Position numbers and translations under genes: made by a program
The notes under the pieces: model-generated
Seen by the model: only the letters and a program-made list of their open reading frames with translations
Databases searched by the model: none
Told to the model about the DNA's origin: nothing
Shown: piece after piece, positions 34,638 to 46,319 of the stretch
How the letters are laid out: each line of letters starts with the position of its first letter
How positions within the stretch are numbered: position 1 is the stretch's first letter
Assembly: GCA_037783415.1 (NCBI GenBank)
Contig: JAZGTN010000015.1
Coordinates: forward strand, 2,480,001 to 2,544,000
From: Leptasterias polaris
Taxonomy: Eukaryota > Echinodermata > Asteroidea > Forcipulatida > Asteriidae
DNA length: 64,000 bases
Direction: 5' to 3'

Positions 34638-36037
34638 ATGGTGCCCTCCAGCTCGAAGTATAAACTAAGCACTCCTGTGGAGTACCGAGATGTTAAAGGC
34701 GAGGAGAAATCACCGAGTGAGCTGGGTGACCAAAAGGAAGCCGCTCAACACCGAGTAGGGAATCAAACCCTGATGGTACCCAAGACTAAAGCGACGAGGC
34801 AGGAGACAGACTCCCCGCTGACTGGTAGAATATACTGGCAAAGACGGCGAGCACAATTACTCGACTCCACACAAAACATGGCGGTCAAAATGCCCCTGGC
34901 GGCATTTTCATCAACTCCTGCGGCGACAACGTCGCCGTGGATTTCGTCACAAACACCGGCACTGCGCCTGCGCCCGGACAGATCAAAAACAAAAAGTATG
35001 GTTTCATTACAGAAACAGCCAACCAGTCAACAGTCTGGTAGAACTAATAACATTGCCACAAAGTCATCACCGAGATTGTCTGATGGTGAGAGGGAAGGGA
35101 CCGAGAGAAACATGCCAAGGAGACCCGTGGAGAGGCGCTCAGACACGGGGAGCAGCGTCGTCTCGATGAAGACGGCCAGCTCGGAGAGCCGAACATCTGG
35201 GGAACCGTGTTACGAGGCCACGGGTCAAATAAGGTCGACATCCCTCCAAGGAGGGCCGGCCTTCATGACAAGCCCAAGACATATAAAACAAGGTGAATTT
35301 TATGGTTATTACAATTCGCATTATTTTCTGTAATAAACTTATACAATAAAATTATCATAATATAGGGGCCTTAAAGTTAACTTTCAAATATCGTGGGAAA
35401 TCCTGAGACGAGAACACGACTAAAGGATAAAAGATGGGAATTTTAATTAAGCTTTAAATCCCGCTTAGCTTAGAGCTAGATTACTCTTTGGCAATCCCGT
35501 TGATCCCGAGTGAAAGCCGGTTATCCTTGTGTTTTCCCTCATGCAGGAACAAGCCTACCATCGGTCAAGCCAAAGTGTTTAGCAAGGCGGTTATCAGAAC
35601 CAACGATCCCCACAACAGTGTCTCTCACCAGGTGCGATATCTTGCCCATCCAAGCAGCGCCAAGGCACCCTTCAAAGGTTCCGGCTCACCAGATGTGCTG
35701 GGGCGTTAAGCCTCACCTGGACCCCTCCTCCATTCCGGTGTTAGTCACTCCGGATCACGAGGCTAACAATGTAGCCGGACTCAATCCGAAATCAACCCAA
35801 CACAGCCGGAATCATCGGAGCGTTCGGAATAAGCTTGAGGCTGAGAACGAGGATGGTGTTGACTTAGCTGGGGATGAAAACGATGATGAGCACGAGGAGG
35901 AGGGGGATGACGACGACGACGACAAAAACCTCGACCGGAGAGTGATGACATGGCTGGACGGTTTGGACAGCGCCACCTGCCGACGATTTATGAGAAAGCA
36001 GATGGCTGCCTTGCAAGAGATTGATGACACTGATTAG
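34638..36037 (+). CDS. Unrecognised two-exon gene, disordered basic protein with acidic tail
   Basis: Exon 1 is 34638-35292 and exon 2 is 35547-36037, joined in phase (AAA CAA G|gtgaat ... catgcag|GAACA) to give 381 aa. The first exon is rich in Ser, Thr, Arg and Gln with scattered RR and SP sites. The second has a strongly acidic block with five consecutive Asp, then NLDRRVMTWLDGL and a short helical-looking C-terminus (RRFMRKQMAALQEIDDTD). No folded domain, signal peptide or membrane segment is visible. The phase-1 intron, acidic block and R-V-x-x-W-L-x-G motif parallel the gene at 16515-27584, suggesting paralogues, although overall similarity is too low to be sure. Function unknown. Confidence 0.7.
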
Positions 36038-36174
36038 GAGAATGTCTACCACTCATTCAAATCAATGTAACCAAAACGAGGCTTGGGGGTATATCATTCG
36101 GCAATGCAATGAAAAGAACATGGCAGAGATAATTGCTGCATGTTAAAGGTTGGCTCGAGAGTCGAATTTGGTTT

Positions 36175-36260
36175 TGTGATGCACTCATTGAGGGTCGTTT
36201 AGCCTTTGAGAAAGACTCTCCTTGGGTCGAAACGTCAGGCCATTAACTATTTTTGTGCAC
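36175..36260 (+). repeat. Dispersed GAGAAAGACTCT...GTCGAAACGTCAGGCC motif
   Basis: The block ttgagaaagactctccttgg followed by gtcgaaacgtcaggccat recurs at 58876-58925 and, reversed, at about 53345-53400. Such tail modules occur in some retroelements, but no coding part is attached here. Confidence 0.5.
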
Positions 36261-36867
36261 TCATTTTTCAATAGATAGTGTCCTTATATGAAAGAGGACA
36301 ATATTGTACAAGTCTCTGTATAACCTCACGTTAAAACAGTGCCGTTGCATTTTATATCCTTAAGCGAAATTGGATAACAATAAAAAACATCCAATGACGT
36401 CACATTTCAATTTGATCTGTAAATTTGTGTATGTGAATATTATTATTTAAATGAATTTCCATGATATTCAATCAAAACAGCGTTGAATTTGATCTTTTGA
36501 CTAACTCAAAATGAAATGTACAGCGACCCACGTAGTATCGACATCCAATGACGTCATGTTTGAGATTTTGCTCTGAAAGCTCATCAAATAAAATGAAAAT
36601 TTAAACCATTTTAATGTGAGGTAAGAGACCTGTAAATTTTCCCCACTTTCATAAGGACCCTATCTTTTGGAAAATGAGGGCATCAGAAAACAAGAGTCGA
36701 TCTTAGGAGTCCTCCCAGTGACGTCATTGTATCATGTTTAACTATCAATACACGACAAAACTACAAATTAAAAGCAATAATTAGGAACATTTTAAACTAC
36801 ATCCAAATGTGAAATTGTTTCTCCAATATTATTTACAATGTTACGCAAAAATAATTATCAACGTTTA

Positions 36868-37030
36868 AGGGGGGCGTAATTACCTTAGATTGGGCGATTT
36901 GGGCTATAAAAAGCGTTTGAAAGCGTTCGTTATGAAATAAATATGTTTGGAAAGATGTTTTAAAATGATGATCCACATAAATATGTCTCGAAATTGTATG
37001 GTTTTCCTTCTAACTCGTGAAGTAACATGG
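36868..37030 (+). repeat. Interspersed repeat with AAGCGTTTGAAAGCGTT core
   Basis: The segment from ttaaggggggcg through ttgggctataaaaagcgtt to ctcgaaattgtatggttttc resembles a sea star repeat that I recall. A second, shorter copy lies reversed at about 49660-49770 (caaacgctttcaaacgcttt). Confidence 0.55.
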
Positions 37031-38777
37031 TCCACCATTTCAGTGTAGAACACAATATTGACTCCCTTCAACACTTGATAACAAAGTGGCCAACAGTTTG
37101 ACCTGTGGAATTATGACAGCCTGGTACCCCAGTTTCAAGTGTGTGCTTACTGTGCAAGTGTATCTAAGTTCAATTGATATGTACATGTACATGTACACCG
37201 ACCCGTTGTTTCATCAGATAATACCGTATCAAAAAGAACGTCAATAAAAAATACAGGGTCACGCCATTGTGTGAAGGTCCCTCGTGTAACGATAAAATAA
37301 CTGCCTTGCTATTAAATCTCTTATGCCGAAACCGTTGTACTGTTTTTAAATAGTTTATATAATACTTCGTGTTCTGTATGTTGTATACATGGAGGGGTCA
37401 GAACTCAACTTGCGAGTAGTGCCGAGTAGAAATTTAATTATTAATTTGTTTATTTATTTCAAACAAAACCTCCATAAAAGGAATGGATAAAATACAACAA
37501 AAGGTGCAAGCAGAAGAAAGCAAAACACAAATCATGACAACCCCGACACACAGGGACGGCCGCACAGCCAATACAGACTAAAGATTGTCAAAAAGACACA
37601 AGCAGCCGACCAAGAGTGTCCAGATATTCACCATTGAGAAATTGGTTACGAAACTGTTTTGACTCTATCACAAACACGGTTGACACATGAGTCTACATTC
37701 TTAAAGGGAGATGACTTTTTTGACTTTAAAGGATGGACTGACAATGCAATTCAGCATCGAGAAAACTTGCATGCTATTTTAAAAACTGTTTTTGACTCTA
37801 TCAATTAGGTATTCTTGTATGCAAAATTCTTATTGGCCTCAAAATTCAATAGGGGCCCGCGTAGAAAGATTTTGCTTTGGGAGCGTTATTAAAAAATTGA
37901 AAATATCACCGACTTGGTGCAACGGGCAAAACGACATTGATACGACCTTATGGTGAACATTTTGCTTTGTTAATAAGTTCATATAAAGTGCTATATATAA
38001 TTATATCACAGCGCTGTGACAAGCATCAAATCTCATCAGATACACATAGAACAAAAAAAGGAGCATCAAAAAACAAAAATACCACAAAGTTGAAAATATG
38101 TGTTTCAACGCTACATACGAAGTGTGGACTAACAAAAGAGGTCCACATAATGTAGGAACTTGAAACACTATGTGGACTTACACGTCTGCACAGTTTGTTT
38201 TTCAGTGTTCACGAATAAAAGTTTCCCGTGTACAGAACAGTAACAAAGGACTGGCCACAGAGTGACTGCAACACAGAGTGACTGCAACACAGAGCTGTGT
38301 GTGTCTAAGTGCTTCCTAAATAATAAATAGTGTTAACAATCTCACTTCAGTCGGCAGTTCATTCCAAAGTCTGGGAGCTGAAAACACCACCACCATTATT
38401 TACACGTGAAAGCTCGTGGAAGTTTTAATCTCCGACTTGAATTGAGTCTAGTGACAACGGTCGTATATCATTTTGAACTACAAGGCATATTGGAATGTCA
38501 AATAATATTGCTATGGCGAGCTATATGGAATTGCCGCTGTGGTCGGGGTCGGCGATGGGCCATGCCAGCTGCTGTGTATTGAGTTTATAGAACTCCCGTT
38601 GTCTAGGTAACTATTAAACAGAAAGATCAGGCAAAATGACCCCCTTGTGCAGTCGTGTACTCTGGACGTATTCACTAAGTTGGTGTGGTGTTGTGGAATT
38701 GAGCGGTCTTCTCTTTATCGGCAAAAAAACGAGAACCCTTGACGTAGCAATCCTTGTGAGTGGTTTTATTGTTTCAG
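37031..38777. other. Interval without a supported gene; LINE-like scrap
   Basis: Around 38340-38390 the minus strand reads SAPRLWNELPTE, the typical end of non-LTR ORF2 proteins, so an old retrotransposon fragment is likely. The stretch tacatgtacatgtacatgta near 37185 is simple sequence. No gene supported. Confidence 0.35.
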
Positions 38778-39199
38778 TCAGCACCCACGGAATCGGCTGA
38801 TGCTACCACTGGAGGTGAGCCAAAATATAATTGTATAAGTTATTGATTGAAAGTGATTTGGTCTGTGCATTGATAAATTACGTGAATGCTTGGACGTTGA
38901 CAGTCTGCGTACGTAGTCCATATGATGTCGGGTCGTGGACTACGAAGCCGTCTGGCGAAAGGACATACATCATACATAGCTCCAGTGGTGCATATCATTA
39001 TAATTTCATATGGGCACTTGTCACACTCTTCAAATTGATTAACGTGTACTTGGGGAGACTGTAGTATGATTATAGTATACAGTCGTTATGGAGTGATACA
39101 GTTTGTGCATTAGATTTGATTTCAATGTTTTGTTCAACAGATAGAGATCGCCGTGGGGCAAAGGGGCGGATTAAACAACTGAAGATTGATACCGAGTGA
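38778..39199 (+). other. Two candidate small exons upstream of a single-exon gene
   Basis: A 37-base block (38778-38814) has a tttattgtttcag acceptor and a gtgagc donor. A second acceptor (tttgttcaacag) precedes 39141. Joined in phase they read SAPTESADATTG-DRDRRGAKGRIKQL and stop at 39197-39199. They could be the end of another product or 5' untranslated exons of the 39283 gene. Confidence 0.3.
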
Positions 39200-39282
39200 A
39201 TAGAATGAACACCACAGTGGGAGAGCTATGTCTGTCCTTGATGCTCTGAAAAAAGGGACACCAGAAAAGTGCGAGGATTACA

Positions 39283-40311
39283 ATGGCTAAATCTGTGCAC
39301 TGCGGTATTGATGATGCCGCGGAGCTCTCCAGGCAAATGGCGACGTACCTACCGTCGTTAGGCTCGCGAGCTCCCATGTTTATCAAGAGCAACTCGCCCG
39401 TTTCGGAGTCCATGTACACTTTGGGAGACGCCTCCCCGGAACTTGTTAACCCACCGGTTACCCCGTGGGAAGATTTTGAGGACGAGAGGGAATTCAACCC
39501 GATTCGTAGCCCTGTCAACATGCTTCTTGCGACGGATCTCTCCGAGGTGGGACGTTCCACGGAGTCAACCCCCTTGCAGGCTGTAACTCGGTGGCCATAC
39601 CTGAAGCAACACGCAGCCCGCCATGTGTACGGAAATCTCCGGTCGAGGTTACAGAGCAGAGAGAAGGTACCAACAGCAGCACCGGTTAGCCTAACTTACG
39701 AACCTAGCACAGCTGGACAATCGCTTCAACTGGAAGGACTACAAGTTCAAACTTTTGGAATTGTGAGAACGAAACACCAACTCTCGAAAAACGGAGATAA
39801 TAATATAAGTAAATATCGACCTCTGTCGACGAAAGGAATCAAACCGTCGGACGAAACAATCGATTATCGAATATCAATGAAATCAGCAGAGCTTCAGTCA
39901 CGGGGCTGTGTGTCTGCTCCTCCACCGACGGCAGAGTCGGCCACTAAACCATTCGAATCTACGACTAAAACTACACACCATCGCCAGCGATCAAAAACAG
40001 CGAGAGAGTTCTACAAGCCCAAGAAGGGACCACACGTCAAGTTTGACACCTCGGAACTGCCGCAGAAACTTCAAAGGGAACCCCGTCTGCCGGTGTCACC
40101 GAGTCCAGGTGGTGATTTGAGAGTGACGTGGTCTGATGTTGTGACTGCGAAGTCCAACGGCGTTTACCGTAACAAACCGAACGGACTCAGCCGACGAACG
40201 GATGAAAAGGGCCCACGAGGAAACCAAGAGCAGCTGTATCTGTCCCCGGAGCTATGGGGAATATTAGATGAAGATATTGGTTCCATAAAAAAAGTGGCGG
40301 GAAAGAGCTGA
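39283..40311 (+). CDS. Unrecognised single-exon gene, disordered basic protein
   Basis: 342 aa from ATG 39283 to TGA 40309-40311. The frame is far longer than chance allows and is GC-richer than its surroundings. The N-terminus is the most structured-looking part (DDAAELSRQMATYLPSL), followed by SP-rich text with SESMYTLGDASPE, which resembles TESMYDPRKS in the 16515 gene. The middle and C-terminal parts are basic and low-complexity. Two segments fit the [KRH]-V-x-[FW] docking pattern of protein phosphatase 1 (HVKF near residue 247 and RVTW near residue 284). It ends SPELWGILDEDIGSIKK. No signal peptide or membrane segment. A spliced 5' leader is possible. Function unknown. Confidence 0.65.
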   Translation: MAKSVHCGIDDAAELSRQMATYLPSLGSRAPMFIKSNSPVSESMYTLGDASPELVNPPVTPWEDFEDEREFNPIRSPVNMLLATDLSEVGRSTESTPLQAVTRWPYLKQHAARHVYGNLRSRLQSREKVPTAAPVSLTYEPSTAGQSLQLEGLQVQTFGIVRTKHQLSKNGDNNISKYRPLSTKGIKPSDETIDYRISMKSAELQSRGCVSAPPPTAESATKPFESTTKTTHHRQRSKTAREFYKPKKGPHVKFDTSELPQKLQREPRLPVSPSPGGDLRVTWSDVVTAKSNGVYRNKPNGLSRRTDEKGPRGNQEQLYLSPELWGILDEDIGSIKKVAGKS

Positions 40312-41778
40312 TTGAATTAATAAACGGTCAGAATTTTGCAGGCTTTGGAGTAAAACTCTAGTGGTAGGCCTAAACATCTCAACATACGTAAAATTAAACA
40401 TCAAAAACTTGACCTATTTCGAAATTTTGTTTTTATGGTAGAGAAGTGAGATTCACAATCATGATTTTTTTAAAACTTCATGGAGATAATAATTTTCATC
40501 ATCAATACAATAATTTTATAACATTGTGTGCTAAAATGATCCTTTATTCAACAGTATTTAATTCGACCATTATCTCAAACCAGTTTCTTGTATATTATTT
40601 GGTTTGCGGTAACACCATGTGTATTATCTACTTGCTGTGTAAATATTTCTTCTCTGATAACTTGTCTTGCTATTTATTCTACTGCCGCGGAGTAGATTTT
40701 TTCGGAATTCGGGAGACTTCGGGGAGACGTCTTAGTTCTGAAAAGAATTGTACTGCTTTTAACCAGTTTCTTGCCAAAAGTATTAATGGAAAAATTTGTC
40801 GTAAACATTAACCGTATTAGTTTAAAATAAAAATCATGTTGGTACACAAAGAACGATCAGGCTGGAAATACTTTACGTTGTCATTGGCGAGTTGAATTAC
40901 TTTGTCATACATGACATGATGGAATGCATTGTTTCTTCCTTTGATTTGATGTTACATTTTGTTGTGAGACCGACTGTTGTTCCCTGGGGAAAATAATACG
41001 TCAATAGAGGGCGCTAAATAGCAAGCCAGGCAAAAAGACTGAGAGGGGTGCACCACAATAATCTTCCTGGAGCAACCGATGCTTAATGCTAAAATTCAAA
41101 CAATACTCAATAAATATTTAAAAGTCTCTCAGCCTTTTGAAATAAAATCAAATATATTTTCGGATAGCTGAACTTAATTTGTTTAAATTTTTGGTAGGAT
41201 AGCCGTTTGGCTTTGAAGCTAGGTTCGTCCAAACTAATTAACACACACCTTGAACGAGTAAACTGGCCAGAATCCATTGTAAGAATGACACTACACCATA
41301 ACAAAATAGGGCAAAATGCTCCATGTTGAAAGTCAACAACCCTAGGGGCACAATATTGGACCATTTTTCAACACTCCCTAAAAGCTGTAACCTTCCTATC
41401 TTTGATTGATAGAAACTAAAAGTTGTGGGTTTACATTTTGTTCATGAGATTATATTCCGCACATGAGCTTCTCGTGCACTGTGAGGTAGGCCCAATGGTC
41501 TACATTCAGCTATCATAGACGGGCTGCATCCGAATTAAACGACTTCAGCATACTGGCTACGGCTATACCAGTTGCTGCATTCAGCGATCTTGTAGCCGTA
41601 GCCGATACCATCAATTCGGACAAGTTCGAGCACATGAGGGGAGGGGATAATATAATTATATAGAGGGCGCACTTGTTATTACATGCGAACCTTGCTGTCA
41701 CACCATTACATACAGATATCCACTTTAATATTACAAAATGCAAGTTGTGTAAACTGGTGTGCGAACTGTGATAAACAT
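40312..41778. other. Interval without a supported gene
   Basis: It begins with the 3' untranslated region of the preceding gene; the open frame 40446-40811 starts at GTG and is AT-driven. The stretch ggctacggctataccagttg with gtagccgtagccgatac near 41550-41610 is a small inverted repeat, perhaps a DNA transposon fragment; a similar word lies at 28878. Confidence 0.35.
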
Positions 41779-42066
41779 ATAGACCTTTCCATTGCAATGT
41801 CACAGCCCAAGTTTTTGCCACATGAATGCAAAGTAAAACAGATATCCACGGGTTGTGTTCATGTGACAAAAATATATTCAAAAATAGTTTTGAATTTGTT
41901 GGAAACAAAGCAAGCAATCATGGGATGTAGTTTCTATTTATTGAAAGTTTGCTGAAATGTTGAGTTTGGTCACAAGATCTGTTAGCACGAATACTGTTTT
42001 GCTAACATTCGGCTGTCCATGCCAACCATGCAGCGGGGTTTGTTTATCAACAATAAGAATGGTCTA
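41779..42066 (+). repeat. MITE with AGACCTTTCCATTGCAA ends, uninterrupted copy
   Basis: Ends tatagacctttccattgcaa and aacaataagaatggtctata are inverted repeats with TA borders. The interior aligns with 29781-30264 without that copy's insert, so it shows the intact family length of about 288 bases. Confidence 0.8.
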
Positions 42067-42544
42067 TACAATGGGTCGGCACCATTTTCCCAATGGTCTT
42101 AATTGATTCTTCTCGTTTCTAATTCTGTTATAATGTTTGAGCCTCGAGGCTGTTGTTTATACAGAGGTGACGTCATGTTATCGGGTTTAGTAGCATCTTG
42201 CGAATGCTCAGCTGATTAGCCGAGCTTATTGGTAGACGCGTGGTCGACGTTATTGTCAAAAAAATTCTGCATCCAATGTGATTCCAAGACTTCATCGACA
42301 CCGATTGAAATTCAAAACTAGTCAATGTTCATTATACCTTGGTCTGCACTTTCTTCCTACCTCCATGGTCTGCAGGACACAGACTTGGAGGAGTTTAAGA
42401 ATGGCCACCCAAACGTTTTTTTTGTGCCAGTCGGTTTACACGACAGGGCGCCACCAACCGTTTGTGTCGTGTTGCCGTTGCAAGTCGATTCATGGCTGTG
42501 TCGTTACGATCAAAGAAGGACCCATTTTCATAGAGATGCCTAAC

Positions 42545-42640
42545 GGTAAGCACATTTTTGTGCTAACTGTAGCAGGAAAATTTGCTTTTAAGCACAAGCA
42601 TATTTCACAGGTTAGCAAGAAAATAAGGCAGCCACCTTGT
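42545..42640 (+). repeat. Fragment of AGCTGCTTAAGCA-type MITE
   Basis: Words ggtaagcacatttttgtgct, gctttta and agcacaagcatatttcac resemble the interior of the family. The fragment abuts the 5' boundary of the retrotransposon. Confidence 0.35.
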
Positions 42641-42717
42641 GCTTTCACCATTTGCATTGTTACGTCATTCATTTATGCAGTAAGCACCGAAAGGTTAGCA
42701 TGCTTTGAAACCATATC

Positions 42718-45700
42718 CCATCTTAACATCGTGTCACTTCTGGCTAAGGAGAACTGCAAAATCGAGATGCTAAGAATGGCATTGGCTGACAAACCTATAG
42801 ACATTTTGTGTTTAAATGAAACAAGACTCTCAAATAAAATTAGTTCTGATGAAATTGCCATAGATGGGTATACAGTGTACAGACATGATAGAAATCGTAA
42901 AGGAGGTGGTGTGGCCATATATGTATCTAAAGATCTTGAAAGTACCCACAAGTGTGATTATGAAAGTAGTGATGTTGAAAGTGTATGGACTGAAGTTAAT
43001 CTGCCAAATACAAAACCAATTGTTGTTGGGTCTATTTATAGACCACCTTCATCTCAAGTAAGTTTTATGGTTACTTTGGAAAGCCACTTATCTCAAGTTG
43101 TAAATCTGGCCGGTAACAATGATATGGTCATCACAGGTGACTTCAACTTAGATTTGCTTAAACCCAAGTCAGCCAAACGTATCCGTTCGCGTGCGAAACC
43201 TCCCTAAAAATTCGCACGCGAACGGATACGCATACGCATACGTTTAGCTATCCGTAACCGTTAGCAGCCTTTCTGTTGTTTTGCAATCCCAGCGTTTTGG
43301 TGGCACTGTTCGCTGTTCCAGCACAGCACTTGGTGGCGCTGTTCAACATGGCATCCTCCATAGACGAGCTTATGTTCATAGCTTTAGAGGAAAATGACGA
43401 AGAAACAGTGCTTTTTTTCGTATTTCAAAGTCTTTAGAAATCAACAAAATGACACGTACATGTTCAGTGATTCATTTATTTTGATACTATTCATACATAT
43501 TTGGAAACAAATACAGGAGAATTACTAGAAGTTCGAGTTTTCCTACGTGTCTTTTACTTACGTGTAGCAAGCGGGATATCAGTGTCGTCTGCACGTATAG
43601 CGGATAGCGAGTAGCGTATGACGTCATAATGATGACGTATCCGTCGCACTAACCGTACCCGTTCGTATGCGAAACCTCCCTATTACCCAATTATGTCAAC
43701 GATTTCAATGGCACAATGTTATTGACACACCTACACGTATTACGGAGAATAGCTCCACATGTATTGATTTGATTATGGTATCTAATCAAAGTAAAGTATT
43801 CTCATCAGGCAACATCTCAGTCGGGTTTAGTGATCATAATCTTGTGTACATGGCCTTCAAAGCCCGTAAAACTAGAGCTAAACCAAAAACTATTACAACA
43901 AGGACTTTCCGTAAATTTGACATTGATGTGTTTAACCAAGATCTTAGTAATGTCAATTGGGACATGGTGTGTCAAATGAATGACTCTGATATGGCATGGA
44001 GAGCTTTTAAAAACAAGTTTATTGAAATTGCAGATCAACATGCACCACAGGTAGAAATTCGTATTAAGGGTAATCCACCTCCATGGTTTAACCAGGAAAT
44101 GTTGTCGTTATCTAATGATCGTGACTTTTATAAACGTGTTGCTCAGAGGAGTGGTCAATCTAGAGATTGGGATATATACCGTGAGGAGTGGTCAATCTAG
44201 AGATTGGGATATATACCGTATCAAAAGGAACCATACCACTAATGCGATCAAACAAGCTAAGAAGTCATATTATTCTGATACTATTGAGCATAATAAGAAT
44301 GATGGTAAAAAGTTGTGGAAAACAATTAAATCTATTCTTCCAACAAAGGTCCGGGAGTGTGTTAAGACAGTTGTAGTAAATGGTATTGATATAAAAGAGC
44401 CCAAAGAAGTTGCCAATGCTTTCAACAACTTTTTTACAGAAATCGGAAATAAGTTGGCTCAAACTTTTACCAATGATAACAATGAGAGTGTGTGCACAAC
44501 TTTGAATTGTACAAATGAAAGTCTAAATTTCAGTGAAATTGATGAGGAATATGTTATTAAACAGCTTTCTACCCTTCAATTGGGAAAGGCTACAGGTATT
44601 GACGGCATTAGTGCTAGATTATTGAGAGCTGGGGCCTATCAGATCGTAACACCCCTTACACATGTGCTTAATCTTACTCTCCGCACTACTGTTATCCCAC
44701 TTGAATGGAAGAAGGCTGTTGTCTCACCTATTTTTAAAGATGGTATGAAAACAAACTGCGGCAATTATAGACCTATATCCGTCTTACCAGAGATCTCTAA
44801 AATCCTTGAAAGAGCCATCCACACCCAGGTCTATGAGCATTTGCAAAGAAATGGGCTTTTATCTACTGCACAATCCGGTTTTAGGCCTCGACACTCAACT
44901 CTTACTACAATAACTGATGTCACAGATTATCTTTATAATAATATGGACAAAGGCGAAATAACTGGTGCCGTTTTTTTAGATCTGAAAAAAGCCTTTGATA
45001 CGGTAAATTACAAGGTTCTTCTGCGCAAACTATCCTACTATGGCATTCATGGCAAAGAGCTGGCATGGTTCTCAAACTATCTCACCAATAGAGAGCAAAT
45101 AACAATTATTAATGGTACTTGTTCAGATCCCAGACAAGTAACAGTCGGTGTACCCCAGGGCTCAATTTTAGGCCCACTTCTTTTTATTCTTTTTATCAAT
45201 GACCTGCCAGACAATATTAGCAAGAGTAAGATAGTTTTGTATGCGGATGATACTGCTATAATGTACAGCTCTAAAAACAAATTGGACATCAATCGTGTTT
45301 TGAATGAGGAATTGAAAATTTTCTCTGAATGGATGAATAAAAACAAATTAACTCTCAATGCTTCAAAAACCAAAGTCATGACTTTTGGCACATCTCAGAA
45401 AATAAAAAATCTTAACAATCTGGCTGTTAAAGTCAATGATGATATACTGGAGACTGTGACCGAGTTTAAATATCTTGGTGTATGGTTTGACCAACATCTC
45501 AGATGGGACACGCACATTGACAAAACTGCTGCCAAAATTTCTCAAAGACTTGGAGTGTTGAAACGGTTGAGTTGGTATGTTGACAAATATACACGTAATA
45601 CATTGTATAATGCTCTAATCTTGCCCCACATTGATTATTGTTGCACAGCCTGGACTCAAGGTGCTGATAAATATGTTAAAAGAATTCAGATCCTACAAAA

Positions 45701-46085
45701 CCGGGCAGCAAGATTAACATTAGGCTACAGGGTTAGAGATGTACATGTGAATGATTTATACACTGAATTAAATTGGATGCAGGTTCGTCAGCGGGCCGAG
45801 TACTTTAAAAACATCCTTATGTACAAGTGCGTTCATGGCCTGGCTCCGGAGTATTTGTCGAATGGTATACAATCTCAAATGAACACTCACTCCTATAATA
45901 CCAGATCCAATACCGGTAACAACATCTCTCACTCTGCAGTAAGAACTGAAACTGGCAAACGTTCTTTCAAATTCTCTGGAGCCAGGTCATGGAATGAGCT
46001 TCCACCTGCCATTAAAAGCTTGCCAACTATCCTGAGTTTCAAAAAGCATGTCAAGGAACACATTTTAAATTCAAATGATCTGTAA
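42718..46085 (+). pseudogene. LINE ORF2 (endonuclease plus reverse transcriptase), disrupted
   Basis: Three open pieces remain: 42718-43171 (endonuclease N-half), about 43682-44182 (endonuclease C-half and linker) and about 44183-46085 (linker, reverse transcriptase and C-terminus). The break at 43172 is a foreign DNA insertion. The break near 44183 is a tandem duplication of a 37-base unit (units start at 44146 and 44183), which shifts the frame and brings in TAG. The last piece, over 600 codons, is otherwise intact, so damage is recent. Confidence 0.85.
43172..43681. mobile_element. Small DNA transposon insertion within the LINE
   Basis: About 510 bases interrupt the endonuclease. The word cgtatccgttcgcgtgcgaa at the left pairs with ttcgcacgcgaacggatacg 13 bases later, and a diverged copy (cgttcgtatgcgaaacctcc) lies at the right end. 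A 29-codon frame (43348-43437, start MASSIDELMFIALEEND) resembles acidic N-termini of Harbinger-type transposases only loosely. A CRE-like TGACGTCA core lies at 43619-43626. Confidence 0.6.
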
Positions 46086-46319
46086 TATAAAATAAGGTCT
46101 TTTATGGTACATTTGGTGTTAATTTCTATGTATATTGAATTGGATTTAATTTGTTATTGTTATATATTTGGTGTCATAATTTTGTTTTACTTAATATGTT
46201 TATTTTTATAATCTTTGTTTAATAAAATATGTACTGAGGGCCCCCATGGAAAGCAGTGCTGTGCACTGATTGGAGTTTACCCTCATTAAAGATGACATAA
46301 ATAAATAAATAAATAAATG

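Larger units (their letters stand above)
42700..46319 (+). mobile_element. Non-LTR retrotransposon (LINE), 5' truncated and damaged
   Basis: The single ORF2-type protein is present in order: an APE-type endonuclease beginning HLNIVSLL (about 42718), DILCLNETRL with the catalytic Glu, and TGDFNLDLL; after an insertion, GFSDHNLVYM with the catalytic His; then reverse transcriptase with VFLDLKKAFDTV, GVPQGSILGPLLF and the YADD site at 45240-45251; the ORF ends in GARSWNELPPAIK and a stop at 46083-46085. An (ATAA)n tail ends at 46319. Domain order and motifs point to the CR1/L2/Jockey-like group; the exact clade is not assignable by eye. It is inactive because of the insertion at 43172-43681 and a 37-base duplication at 44146-44219. 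Confidence 0.9.

Noticed and set aside
40446..40811. 121-codon plus-strand ORF
   Set aside because: GTG start, AT-driven composition, probably the 3' untranslated region of the preceding gene.
42278..42700. 5' part of the ORF beginning at 42278 as LINE coding sequence
   Set aside because: Similarity to endonuclease starts near 42718; upstream text contains MITE fragments and no LINE motif.
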